Source: Sclerotinia nivalis
Lineage: Eukaryota > Ascomycota > Leotiomycetes > Helotiales > Sclerotiniaceae
Assembly (NCBI GenBank): GCA_029531795.1
Contig: JAPEIS010000003.1
Span: 3,038,001-3,102,000, forward strand
Direction: 5' to 3'
DNA length: 64,000 bases
Under the pieces are notes generated by a model. It saw nothing but the letters and a program-made list of their open reading frames with translations. It was not told where the DNA came from and did no database searches. This document shows, in pieces, positions 46,755 to 57,442 of the stretch (the first letter of the stretch is position 1; the number at the start of each line of letters is the position of its first letter). Position numbers and translations under genes: made by a program.

Positions 46755-48970
46755 ATTTTGTGGTTATTGCCCTTCTCAATTGTTTAAACAAAATTAGTGA
46801 AAGAATTCTAGCTCAAAGGCTTAGCTTTCTAGCCGAAACTACGAATCTATTGCATCATTCCCAAATGGGCGGAAGACAAAAGAAATCAGCCATCGATACA
46901 GCAATCTTGTTCACCACCGAAATCGAAAGAAATACAAGAATCAAAAAGAAAACCTCAACCCTTTTCCTAGATGTTAAAGGGGCCTTCGATTATGTATTCA
47001 AGAATCGACTTTTAGATATCTGCAAGAACCTCAATCTCCTAATTAGTCTTATTGTGTGGATCTCGTCATTTTTGGAAGAAAGATTACTCAAACTTTCGTT
47101 TGATGATCAAATCGAAGCCTTTAAACCAATCAATACCGGAATCCCTCAAAGAAGTCTAATCTTATTAATCCTCTTTCTAATCTATATTCGAAATCTCTTT
47201 CAATCGAATTCGGTTGAATATCTTTTATATATTGATGATATAATCTTGATTATTTATTCTTCAAATTGGAAAAAGAATATCATCTCTTTCGAAAGAGCAA
47301 CAAAACAGATCTATGCTTTTGGTAAAAAAAACGTTATTCAATTCGATTTAGCAAAAACGGAGTTAATACACTTTTTCATCTTCAAATATACAAAAAACGC
47401 TTCAATCAAACTTTCAAATTCTGAGATTATATAACCTTCATTATTAGTTAATTAGGTATTTGATTCGACCTTGGTTTCAATTTCAAACAATATATTATAA
47501 TCCGAGCTATTCAAGCTAAAACCTCTTTCTATCGAATGATTAGATTAGCTAATACTAAGAAAGGATTTAATTCTAAAGTTTTAAGGCAATTTTATATAGT
47601 ATATGTTATCAATATAGTTAATTACAAATCAATCATTTGATGGAAAGATCAAGTTCAATTCAAAAAGATTCTTCAATTATTTCAGAATCTTGTTCTTCGA
47701 AAGATACTGGGAGTATTCAAAACTTCTTCAATAAAACCAATGGAAGTGGAAGTTGCTTTGTGCTTTTTGGAAGTCAAATTAAATACTGAAATCAGACAAT
47801 ATACTTTCAGATTATTGAAAATCTTACCTTCCTATTTTGTTAATCTAATTTCCAAAAGATTGATTACCGAAAAAGGAGATCAGAGCTTAATAATAACCCT
47901 TTGAAGAAAACTACCTAAATCTACTCAATTTGAGAAAATCACAAATTCAATCGAAGAAGATATCGATCCTTTGATTCTAAAGAAAATCGATCATTTTCAT
48001 TTCCCTTTTTGGAAAAGGGATACTCTATACAAAGTCAATATCAATAAGCTAATAAAGAAGAATACTGTAATTATTTATAATTTTGTATTCAAATATAGAT
48101 ACAAAAATACCATTACAATATATACTGATGCTTCATCTACTTTGAATGAAATCGGAATTAGAATTAGGATTGTAATTATTCTGTCAAATAGTCAAATTTC
48201 ATATTAGGAAACCATTAATATTGAAATGAATCAGCTTGTCTATAATAATGAATTTCTTGGAGTTACTAAAGCAATCGAATATGCTAGCTCCATTGCTCAA
48301 CTAAACGAAAAATTCAAAATCTATTTAGATAATCAAGCCGGATTATACCGATTGAAAACACCCTTTGATACTCCTGGCCAGATATACCAAATTAGAGCAA
48401 TCAAAGCTACAAAAACTCTCCTTAGAAAAGGAGCTGAAATCTTCCTTAATTGAATTCCAGGATATACTTTTATTGAAGGAAACAAATTGATTGATGTTTT
48501 GACAAAAAAAGCTATAAAACAAAGATCATTATCAAACGAAACCAACTTTACTTTATTGAGAATAAATATCAAAAAAACAAAATCTAAGGAATAGAAATCC
48601 CTTCTTAATTCATCTAAATCAATCTATTCGAAAATATACTCCTGGAAAATTAGCTCAAAAATCGGAATTCCAGAAAACACCAAGAGAAGTTTTATTAGTA
48701 CTTTGTTTCAATTTAAAATCGATTACAGATACTTCAAATCCTACTTACAACGATTCGGAATCTCATCAAATGATAATTGTAGATATAAAAAGAAAGAATC
48801 CTCAAATCATTTTTTTTTCAATTGCTTTTTATACAAATCAATTAAAAGAATACTCAAAATAAACAATCCTACTTCTCGACTTTTTATGAAATATCTATTT
48901 CACATCAAAATAGAAATTATCAAAACCCTCGAATTTATCGAAACAACAAAAATAACCATCAGACCATAAC
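46755..48970 (+). mobile_element. 5'-truncated, decayed LINE relic (second family)
   Basis: Starts abruptly within the reverse transcriptase at IALLNCLNKISERILAQRLS. It reads HHSQMGGRQKKSAIDTA, LFLDVKGAFDYV (catalytic Asp), GIPQRSLILLILFL and YIDDIILIIY (catalytic DD). An RNase H follows: IYTDASSTLNEIG (~48120), YLDNQAGLYRLKT (~48325) and PGYTFIEGNKLIDVL (~48465). The C-terminus keeps the Cys/His pattern CRYKKKESSNHFFFNC (~48780-48830). The protein diverges clearly from the 4.3 kb LINE (GRQKKSAID and YIDD versus YADD), so it is another family. Several stops and frame breaks occur and the sequence is extremely AT-rich, consistent with repeat-induced point mutation. No target-site duplication was identified. 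Confidence 0.85.
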
Positions 48971-49355
48971 ATCTTGCTAGAATGCAAAAAAATATAAAAC
49001 AAAAAAACGAAGAAGAAAAAAATAAACTAAAAGAAAATAATTAATTGGATCAATTTGATCAATTTATTCTTTTATATAGAATAAATCATTCCAATTCCAA
49101 TTCCAATTTCAAATTATATTATATTTCATTTGTTATTTTCTTTATTATATACAAAAGTATTTGTAAAACAGACTTTGTTCCCCAAAATTAGTTTTCATTT
49201 TTTTTATTCAAAATTAATAGATTGAGGCTATCTCAATCTCTTCAAATTATACTAGCTATAGCCTAATACAGCCAGCATTTCACCAGTTGTTATTTGTTAG
49301 AAGCCTACAAAGCTTCTAGCCATCTTAAATAGTCTTAGACTCAGTGTAGACGTTA

Positions 49356-49387
<32 letters not shown>

Positions 49388-49393
49388 CATCAT
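48971..49393. other. A-rich tail and flank of the LINE relic
   Basis: A-rich stretch (48980-49050) compatible with a decayed LINE tail, TTCCAA repeats near 49090 and an (AATC)n run at about 49355-49386. Confidence 0.5.
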
Positions 49394-50468
49394 TTTGTTG
49401 CATATCTTCGGAGAATTGTTTTTATAGAAATAAGAACCACTCCATTCAAAGTATAGAGATCCATGGATCTCAAACTAGCCTCTAAACCCTCCTTCTTGTA
49501 GTGTATCTCAGCTATTCTCTAATAAACTATTCAGATAAATACTAAACCAATTCCGTACATAGTGTAGAGTTCCATGGAACTTAAGCTATATCCCCCAGAT
49601 TTCATCCTTTGTTGCACATCTCCGGAGAGTTATCCGACTAGTGATTGGAACAATACCATTTGTATTGTAGACTCATGAAAGTTGACTAAATTTCTTTGTT
49701 TTGTTGCATATCTGTATTGTTCCGGGGATCCGGATGATCATCAATGTCATTCCATTATCAAAAACTATGTAGCTCATTCTTATAGGCTATAAAATCACCA
49801 CGATAGCCTGTTTAAAAACCACGTACCAAGCAAAGGTTCCCAAACATTGGCTATACTCCCCTAAATCCATCCCTTGGCTACACCTCTTCATTCACTGCCA
49901 TTTTTCAGAAAATCCTTGAACTCTTTGAGACTCTACACTTTTCTAATATATGCTTTTAAAGATATTCGTTCAGAGAGGGACGTTATTCAATATTGATTTG
50001 AAGATTTTATACTCATTGTTCAATTTAAATTCGCAGAATCTAGATAAAAATCATATTCAACAAAGATGTACGGATGGGGTACGTCGAGAATGAAAATATG
50101 ACGCAGCGACCAAATTCCATCCATCTCAAGTAATGTTACAAAAAGTTTTCTTGATTCCCCTTGGTTCTCTAACGCTGTCCCTATCTTTCTAGTATACGAG
50201 TCGTGCGTATTGGCAAGTACTGAAGTATCAAAACATGATATAATTACCAACCAACCACTTGCAAATCACAAATTGTACCTTCCAAAATCTTTATTTCTTG
50301 CACGCCTCCGGATAATTTTTGAAGTCTCCGTAGTTCCTTTAACATCGTCTGCCTTTCTAGTATACTACTCGTGCAGAATAGCAATGTCGTCAGGTGTCGA
50401 AACATGACCAGCCAATCATTTACCCATATTGGACACTTTTCCCAACAATATCGATTTGTTGCATATCT
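49394..50468 (-). repeat. GCAACAAA repeat family, inverted orientation
   Basis: TTTGTTGCAYATCT, the reverse complement of the 14-mer at 45131, occurs at 49394, 49608, 49700 and 50455. Weaker copies lie near 49872 and 50294. Extended context is shared: TCTTCGGAGAATTGTT-like after the motif, and a palindromic GATCCATGGATC / GTTCCATGGAAC block about 70 bp downstream (49461, 49570). Confidence 0.75.
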
Positions 50469-51441
50469 TCGGAAAATTGTTGAGTCTCTCTGAACCTATA
50501 CATTTCCTAGCTCTAAACTATACTCTAATCAAGGATCCTCCTCACTATAATCAAACCGTTAAAAACTAATGTGATAATAAAAAGTCTAGACGAGTTCCAA
50601 GCACCCCACATAACCATTTTACGCCACCCGCCCAAGTACCACGCACTAATGTTGTACTCTAATTATGGATCATTGCTATAGGCAGTGAAAATCATGAAAA
50701 TGTGATGTGCTAGTAAAGTCTATAGGTTCTAGATTAAATGATAGACATCTAAAGGTTGTTAAATTAATAGTAACCCCACAGGAGCCATCAAGTCCATCCA
50801 ATTGAAACAACTAATCTTGACTAATCCACGCTAATCATCGCTAAGCTCCTTAGCGAAACTTAAAGGAGGAACTACCGTACTAGTAAACGTTAAACGTCAC
50901 TTCCGTCACTCCTATTACTTAACTCAGTCTTAGCACAAGTATCGTTCCTTCTAATGCTCAGTAGTAAATGCTAAAATCAACTACAGCTAGTCATGTATTC
51001 GCCAATTTAACTTCATCCTATAACTATCATTCATTCATGCAGGCATTGGCAACCATCACATATTATTATCAAGAGCTTGTACATCTCGACTCGACATTCA
51101 TCTCCAAATTCCATTACAGTCCCTAACAGCAAGTATCACCACGAATTACTCTTATTCAAGGAAGTGTCAAGATGTGAACTAATTGATTACTAGTTAATCT
51201 CATCATGATCTAGCTCAAAACACAAACTATACATTTCACGACCAAACCAATAAAACATGCGATATGCAATAAAACTTTCAATACATTATCGTCATCCAAT
51301 GAAAAATAAAGAGACAAATAAAATGATAAGTAGTCATGAATAATCAAATCGAATCCTAAATTCATGTAATTTAACTAGATAAATATACACTGTACAATAG
51401 AATACTTAGTCTAAAATCTACAACCAAAATAAACAAAGCTA
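50469..51441. other. AT-rich spacer left of the copia element
   Basis: No gene recognised. A variant CGATATGCAATAAA at 51260 may be a further degenerate copy of the repeat family. Confidence 0.45.
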
Positions 51442-51446
51442 AGTAT
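51442..51446. repeat. Target-site duplication AGTAT (left)
   Basis: AGTAT immediately outside the left LTR matches AGTAT immediately outside the right LTR (57219..57223). Confidence 0.88.
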
Positions 51447-51976
51447 TCTCGGAGGAGGTTGATCGGATAATAATAAATAATATAATAATAATACTATAAT
51501 ATTATTTATTATAATAGTGGAAGACTTAGTCGTATTTAGCTTAGGAGTGATCGAATATATGAACAATAGAATATTGAAGTCAGAATTATATATATATTGA
51601 ATATTGAATTTTTTATCTGCTTATTTTTTCGAAGAATTCTTTGAAGAAGATCTTCGTATTTATAGATTTTAATGAGATTCTACACTATTCTATGATTATA
51701 AATAAGATCGATTTAAATCGAATCTTATAGAATCATTTTATATAATAAAAGGAAATAATAACCAATAGTATTCAATCTGAGAATAAGAAAATTCTATATG
51801 CTTCCATTTCATTCTATTCCATTATAAATCATTCTGATATGATATATGATCGAAATTTTATATAATAATAAAATTTAATAATATGAAATCATATTATTAA
51901 TATATCACGTGATCATATAACTATTGGTTCGGTAAATATTATTAAGTGTTTTAATAACTTATTAGGAATTCTCACA
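51447..51976 (-). repeat. 3' LTR of the copia element
   Basis: 530 bp. Read on the minus strand it begins TGTGAGAATTCC and ends CTCCGAGA, so it does not close with the usual CA. It contains a 14-bp inverted repeat (51470-51483 with 51499-51512) and a 10-bp palindrome ATCACGTGAT (51904-51913) that could serve as a regulatory site. Confidence 0.93.
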
Positions 51977-51984
51977 CACCCCCA
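51977..51984 (-). other. Polypurine tract of the copia element
   Basis: On the minus strand the bases just before the 3' LTR are ATGGGGGTG. A G-rich purine run there is the expected primer for plus-strand DNA synthesis. Confidence 0.7.
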
Positions 51985-52013
51985 TAATAAGTGTATTAAA
52001 TATTTTAATAATA

Positions 52014-53642
52014 TTAATATAAATTAATCTGTTTTAAGAATTCGATTAATTTAATTCGAGCTAATGGCTTAGTAAGGCCATCGGCTTTTTGATCATTAGT
52101 AGATATATAAATTAGATCTAAATCACCTGAATTTATAATATCTCTAATATAGTAAAACCGTATTGCTATATGCTTGCTTCTTTCGTGAAATATAGGGTTT
52201 TTAGCAAGTGCTAGCGCGGCTTGATTATCTGTATATAGTGGGAATTTATCTTGTTTATACAGATTGAGTTCTTTTAATAGCTTTTTAATATATATAGCCT
52301 CTTTAGCTGCAATATTAATAGCTATAAATTCAGCCTCTGAAGTTGATTGAGCTACTACTGATTGTAGTTTAGATTTCCAACTAATAGGCCCTTCTGCTAG
52401 TGTAAATACGTATCCGCTAGTTGATTTATACGTATTAACATCACCCCCATAATCCGAATCACAATAACCTTTAATATAAGGGTTATTATTGCGTTTATAA
52501 TTAGTACCTTTATTAATAGTACCTCTTAAATATCGTAGTATTCTTTTTGCGGCTTGGAGATGTATAGAGCTAGGATTGGACGAGAAACTAGCTAATCTAC
52601 CGACGTGAAAAGCTATATCTAATCTAGTTCCAAGTGATAAATATAATAAAGAACCAATAATTTCTTGATATAATTTTATATCCTTATTATTAGCTTTTTC
52701 TTTATTATAGTAAAGCTTTATTTTCGGATCCATTGGAGTGGAAACAGGGTGTGAATCTAGCATTCCGAATCTAGCTAATATCTTTTTGGTGTGTTCTGAT
52801 TGGTGTAGCTTTAAACAGTCGGCTTTTCTTTCGATTTGAATGCCTAAATAGTCTTTAATAGGCCCTAGATCTTTTAAATCGAAATGCTTTTTAAGATTAC
52901 TAATGAATTCATTAATAATCTCTTGATTTGGAGCTATAATAGCTATATCATCGACGTATATACTGAGAATGATATTCTTATTCTTATTGATAAAAATACA
53001 TTCTTCAGTGATTAGATTATTGAAATCTAATTTGTTTAGAATGTCTTTTAAGGTATAATACCAGATTCGAGCCGATTGTTTTAGACCGTATAAAGCCTTA
53101 TTTAATTTTAAAGCTTTATTATTTAATTCATTAAAGCCTTCAGGAGGGGTTAAGATCAGAGGTGTATCGATATTGCCTTGAGCAAAAGCTAATACCATAT
53201 CGATTTTATGAATTAGCCAATCATTTTGGAGAGCTAATACGAATAATAGCTTCCAAGCCATCGATTTAACTACGGATGCATGGGTATCAATATAGTCTAA
53301 TCCGTATAATTGCTCGAATCCTTTAGCTACGAATCTAGCTTTGAATTCGATGAAATCACCCAAATCCTTTATTTTATAAACCCATCTAGTTTTAAGGGTT
53401 TTATTGTTATTTGGATTATTAATAATATCCCAGGTTTTATTCAATTCAAGGGTATTTATTTCGTAGTCCATAGCTTTTAGCCAATATTCTTTCTCCGGTG
53501 AGCTAATTGCTTCTTTATAGGATTTTGGTTCGGTCAATATATGATCAGGCTTTTTAATAATGATTTTGTTGTTATTATTAAGCCGAATATCGAAGGCTAA
53601 TTGAAGGTTTTTCGAATTTTCGTCGTCGATTTCGAGTTTCAC
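52014..53642 (-). CDS. pol: Copia reverse transcriptase - RNase H frame
   Basis: About 540 codons. The RVT_2-type reverse transcriptase has WVYKIKDLGDFIEFKARFVA (~87-106), HKIDMVLAFAQG with a catalytic Asp (~148), LYGLKQSARIWY and YVDDIAIIAP with the catalytic DD (229-232). The RNase H follows with GYCDSDYGGD, KSTSGYVFTL, VVAQSTSEAEF and YTDNQAALALAKNP...SKHIAIRFYYIRD, then the DQKADGLTKPL end motif. All key residues are present. The frame overlaps the upstream frame by four bases, its first codon would be GTG, and it has no ATG near its start. It is therefore probably expressed as a -1 frameshift fusion, or the break is a mutation. Confidence 0.93.
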   Translation of the reverse strand: MKLEIDDENSKNLQLAFDIRLNNNNKIIIKKPDHILTEPKSYKEAISSPEKEYWLKAMDYEINTLELNKTWDIINNPNNNKTLKTRWVYKIKDLGDFIEFKARFVAKGFEQLYGLDYIDTHASVVKSMAWKLLFVLALQNDWLIHKIDMVLAFAQGNIDTPLILTPPEGFNELNNKALKLNKALYGLKQSARIWYYTLKDILNKLDFNNLITEECIFINKNKNIILSIYVDDIAIIAPNQEIINEFISNLKKHFDLKDLGPIKDYLGIQIERKADCLKLHQSEHTKKILARFGMLDSHPVSTPMDPKIKLYYNKEKANNKDIKLYQEIIGSLLYLSLGTRLDIAFHVGRLASFSSNPSSIHLQAAKRILRYLRGTINKGTNYKRNNNPYIKGYCDSDYGGDVNTYKSTSGYVFTLAEGPISWKSKLQSVVAQSTSEAEFIAINIAAKEAIYIKKLLKELNLYKQDKFPLYTDNQAALALAKNPIFHERSKHIAIRFYYIRDIINSGDLDLIYISTNDQKADGLTKPLARIKLIEFLKQINLY

Positions 53643-56203
53643 CCCTTATTGATCGAATTAAAATACCCCGAAAAAGCTAGACCATAGTATGACACACCTT
53701 TATGATCATATGAAAAGCCTTTATTTTCAGGTTCTAGACCTCTAATTCGTTTAGAGGTTCGAATTTCGGGTTTTTCGAAAGAGTTTTCTTCGATTTCAAC
53801 ATCCGAAAGCTCTGATTCGTCGGATATTTCGACTATTTCCCTTTCAGGAGTAGGGGTTTCTACTATAATTGAAGTTGAATTTTCTTCTTCTTGACTTATA
53901 GTATTAATAGGTTCGAAATCAGGGCTTTCTTCTTCCAAAATATTTAAATCCTGATTTTTATATTCATCGGAATATTTTAAATTCTCCTGAATATCAACAT
54001 CCCTTGCACTAATCACTCTTTTTATTGCAGGGATATATATTAGAAAGTTATTAGAGGATTCAAAACCTACTAATATACCTTTTCGAGCCCTAAAATCCAT
54101 TTTCCCTTTTCGAATTTCTTTGTTATTCAATATATAAGTGAGTGAACCTAGTATTTTTATGTAATCTAGATTAGGTTTCTTATTATATATCAATTCGAAA
54201 GGTGATGATTTAATAGAACTATTATAGGTTCTATTCTTGATATGGGCTATAGCCTGAATTAGATAAGGCCATAGAAAAAGAGGAATATCTTTTTCTTTAA
54301 TTAGACATAATAATCTTTCGATTATATATCTATTTAATACCTCAGCTATTCCATTTTGGGAATGCGTATACGGGCTTATATACTCTGAAATAATCCCGTG
54401 ATTTTTGATGAAAATAGACCATTTATTCGATAAAAACTCTAGAGCATTATCTAGTCTTAATATTTTAATGTTAATTTTAAACTGAGTTTTAATTAGATTA
54501 TAAAACTCTATTAGAATATCGTAGGCTTGTGATTTGAATTTAATGGGATATACCCAAATAGCTCTAGTAGCCCATTCCGTAAAGGTTAAAAAGTATTTTT
54601 CACCTTTAATTCCTGTAATTCGAAAGGGCCCTGCAATATCAAGGCTGAATTTTTCGAATTTATTCGATATAGGAGGTATTTCAGAAGGTTCTCGGCTTAT
54701 TATTTGATGGAATTTGCCGAATTTACATGGTTCGCATGTATTTAAATCAGATATATTATCTTCTGATTTAATATTTAAGGATTTGATGAGATGATCCTTA
54801 TTGATATGACCTAATCTCTTATGCATTAGATTCAAATCGATTTTATTGGCTAATAGCTCTGGTTCTTCTTCGAATTCAGAGCTGTTATTGGTATTAATGC
54901 TTTCGATATATTTAGAGTTTATTTTAAAATCTAAATAATAAGCATTATTGATCCAAGGAGCTGTGGTTTTAATATTATACCCTTTATGAACTAGGTTGAT
55001 TTTGTCTCCAGGAGGGATAATATGACTAGCCCAACCTCTAGTAGCTATTTTATTCGTACTAATTAAGGTTGTAGCTAATTTGGGTATATAATATACCCCT
55101 TGAATAATCACCTCTGAATTATTATTAATAATAATAGGAATATCGCCTATTCCTTCGATTGAGACGTTTTCACCACTAGCTACAGTGATACAATGATTCT
55201 TTAATGGTTTATAATTAATAAACCATTCTTTATTAGGGCAATAATGTTCTGTGGCACCGGAATCTAATATGAATTTATATTTCGAAATATTAGCTAAATT
55301 AGCTATTCCGATATTATGATTCACAGTCATTAACTGTTTGTTTGAAAGAGGGTTCTTTTTGCTCGAATCATTATTCGAATTCGAATTTGAATTAGAATTA
55401 GATTGCTTATTATTAGCACCCTTATTATTCTTTAATTCAGGGTATTTAATGAAGCATTTTGATTCTAAATGACCCTTCTTTCGGCAATGACTACAATAAG
55501 GAGTTTTATTCTTATTTTTAAAGCTAGCCTTATTTGCATTGAAATCTGTATTAGATTTCATTCTAGCCTCTTCAGATATTAATTCAGAAAATAAATTATC
55601 TAAATCAATATTGTTGTCATTATTAGCTAGCTCCTTAGCTAATTCTTCGTATTTTCTAGAGGCAAAACCATCGAAAGAACTAGGTAGGCCTCTAAAAAGA
55701 AACCATGCTATAAAAGCCTTCGGAATTTCGTATTTCATTGATTTTAAATAGTTATACGATGATTGAATAGAATTAGTATAATCATCCATATCATCAGAAC
55801 TATTATAATTGGATTCTATTAGTTTATTCAGATATCTCCCCATTAGTTCTAGTGAAGATTCTCCGAATATTTTATTAATAGCTTCCCAGAGAGTTTTAGC
55901 CGTAGTTTTATCCTTAAATCTTTCGACTAATTCGAAGCTAATTATAGATTTAATAGCTCCTAAAGCTCTCTTTTCATTTCGAAGATATTCGGAAGCTTTT
56001 TCATTGAATTTAATAGCCAATTCTGGGGTATAAGGCTCTCCTTTATCATTTACATATAATGATTTATTTGGAGGCGTTTCGGATCCATCGATATAAGGCA
56101 TAAAACCATTAATTTCGAGGTATAATTTAGCCTTATTTATCCATTCAATATAATTAGACCTCCCTTTTAAGGGTTCTCCTTTAAAAGTTATACCAGAAGC
56201 CAT
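53639..56203 (-). CDS. gag-pol: Copia gag - protease - integrase frame
   Basis: 854 codons. The gag part (residues ~10-220) has the UBN2-type pattern and ends in a CCHC zinc knuckle (C237, C240, H245, C250). The aspartic protease motif is LDSGATEHYC (D314). Integrase shows the HHCC zinc site (H461, H466, C490, C493) and the D,D-35-E triad (D522, D585, E621; motifs LDIAGP, LRLDNALEF, NGIAEVLNR). The acidic tail to residue 854 ends just before the RT frame. All catalytic residues are intact, so this half looks functional. Codon use is strongly AT-biased compared with the host genes. Confidence 0.94.
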   Translation of the reverse strand: MASGITFKGEPLKGRSNYIEWINKAKLYLEINGFMPYIDGSETPPNKSLYVNDKGEPYTPELAIKFNEKASEYLRNEKRALGAIKSIISFELVERFKDKTTAKTLWEAINKIFGESSLELMGRYLNKLIESNYNSSDDMDDYTNSIQSSYNYLKSMKYEIPKAFIAWFLFRGLPSSFDGFASRKYEELAKELANNDNNIDLDNLFSELISEEARMKSNTDFNANKASFKNKNKTPYCSHCRKKGHLESKCFIKYPELKNNKGANNKQSNSNSNSNSNNDSSKKNPLSNKQLMTVNHNIGIANLANISKYKFILDSGATEHYCPNKEWFINYKPLKNHCITVASGENVSIEGIGDIPIIINNNSEVIIQGVYYIPKLATTLISTNKIATRGWASHIIPPGDKINLVHKGYNIKTTAPWINNAYYLDFKINSKYIESINTNNSSEFEEEPELLANKIDLNLMHKRLGHINKDHLIKSLNIKSEDNISDLNTCEPCKFGKFHQIISREPSEIPPISNKFEKFSLDIAGPFRITGIKGEKYFLTFTEWATRAIWVYPIKFKSQAYDILIEFYNLIKTQFKINIKILRLDNALEFLSNKWSIFIKNHGIISEYISPYTHSQNGIAEVLNRYIIERLLCLIKEKDIPLFLWPYLIQAIAHIKNRTYNSSIKSSPFELIYNKKPNLDYIKILGSLTYILNNKEIRKGKMDFRARKGILVGFESSNNFLIYIPAIKRVISARDVDIQENLKYSDEYKNQDLNILEEESPDFEPINTISQEEENSTSIIVETPTPEREIVEISDESELSDVEIEENSFEKPEIRTSKRIRGLEPENKGFSYDHKGVSYYGLAFSGYFNSINKG

Positions 56204-56677
56204 TTTTAAGCTTTTATATGTAAGCTATATGGACTTTTAATCTAGTATAGTATTAATACTAATTTTGATGAATTTAGTATTAAAATTTGAATGGAATTCG
56301 ATAGTGATTCGATTTAATATCGAAATTAGATCGATTTCGGTATAATAAACCAGCCACCTCTTAAATTAGATCTTTATTTTAAACTTTATAAAATAAAGCC
56401 TAAATAAGCTAGGGCACCTTGGTATGAAGAAATTGATATATCACCCGCTATGGGTAGCGTATAGCTTAAATATATCGTCTAGGGACCTAATTTTATTCAC
56501 TCAATTAGGTTTAGCTTCAGGGACGCAGGCCTCAGGGTTTATTTTAGTATATTTCGATAATAATTCAATATGATATTGATATTATATCGATATAGTGATA
56601 TTCGACAGCTCAATAGCTATAATATTATAGCTTTGAATCGAGCTAGTACCCCTTTTTAAGCTAGTATTTGACTAGCC

Positions 56678-56689
56678 GGGCTCATAACC
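56678..56689 (-). other. Primer binding site, initiator tRNA-Met half-tRNA type
   Basis: The minus strand reads GGTTATGAGCCC immediately after the 5' LTR. This is complementary to the anticodon region (GGGCUCAUAACC) of eukaryotic initiator tRNA-Met, not its 3' end. The same arrangement is known for Drosophila copia, whose primer is the 5' half of that tRNA. Confidence 0.82.
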
Positions 56690-57218
56690 TCTCGTAGGAG
56701 GTTGATCGGATAATAATAAATAATATAATAATAATACTATAATATTATTTATTATAATAGTGGAAGACTTAGTCGTATTTAGCTTAGGAGTGATCGAATA
56801 TATGAACAATAGAATATTGAAGTCAGAATTATATATATATTGAATATTGAATTTTTATCTGCTTATTTTTTCGAAGAATTCTTTGAAGAAGATCTTCGTA
56901 TTTATAGATTTTAATGAGATTCTACACTATTCTATGATTATAAATAAGATCGATTTAAATCGAATCTTATAGAATCATTTTATATAATAAAAGGAAATAA
57001 TAACCAATAGTATTCAATCTGAGAATAAGAAAATTCTATATGCTTCCATTTCATTCTATTCCATTATAAATCATTCTGATATGATATATGATCGAAATTT
57101 TATATAATAATAAAATTTAATAATATGAAATCATATTATTAATATATCACGTGATCATATAACTATTGGTTCGGTAAATATTATTAAGTGTTTTAATAAC
57201 TTATTAGGAATTCTCACA
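56690..57218 (-). repeat. 5' LTR of the copia element
   Basis: 529 bp, matching the 3' LTR except for one substitution near its inner end and one T in a homopolymer. It carries the promoter of the element by family knowledge. Confidence 0.93.
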
Positions 57219-57223
57219 AGTAT
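57219..57223. repeat. Target-site duplication AGTAT (right)
   Basis: Matches 51442..51446. Confidence 0.88.
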
Positions 57224-57334
57224 TTTAAATTAACCTGATATGAGATATATTCCCTTTCAAAAATATCAACTAACAATAGAGACAACTGAGAAAAAACTTA
57301 AGCTAAGATCAGTTGTGCCATCTATATAAAGATA

Positions 57335-57442
57335 CGATATGCAACAAACTTCTTCCTCTATGACACGGTCCAATAGAATAGAAAAGCTTCAGGGAAAAAT
57401 TGAAGGGAAGATGCCGTCTATAAAAATACGATATGCAACAAA
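57335..57442 (+). repeat. GCAACAAA repeat family, two further copies
   Basis: CGATATGCAACAAA at 57335 and 57429, each preceded by a TCTATATAAAGATA / TCTATAAAAATA stretch (94-bp period). A weaker copy lies near 57492. These are forward copies like those at 45.1-45.8 kb, beyond the copia insertion. Confidence 0.8.

Larger units (their letters stand above)
51447..57218 (-). mobile_element. Nearly intact Ty1/copia LTR retrotransposon
   Basis: A 5772-bp element on the minus strand. It has 529/530-bp LTRs that differ by one substitution and one T-run indel, a 5-bp target duplication, a primer site abutting the 5' LTR and a G-rich polypurine tract abutting the 3' LTR. Two long open frames are gag-protease-integrase (53639..56203) and reverse transcriptase-RNase H (52014..53642). 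Integrase precedes RT, the Ty1/copia order. Near-identical LTRs and open frames indicate a recent insertion, in contrast to the mutated LINEs nearby. No internal stops are seen except at the junction of the two frames. Confidence 0.95.

Noticed and set aside
45131..50468. CRISPR array or prokaryotic repeat array
   Set aside because: Eukaryotic context, irregular spacing and degenerate repeats; no spacer-like regularity.
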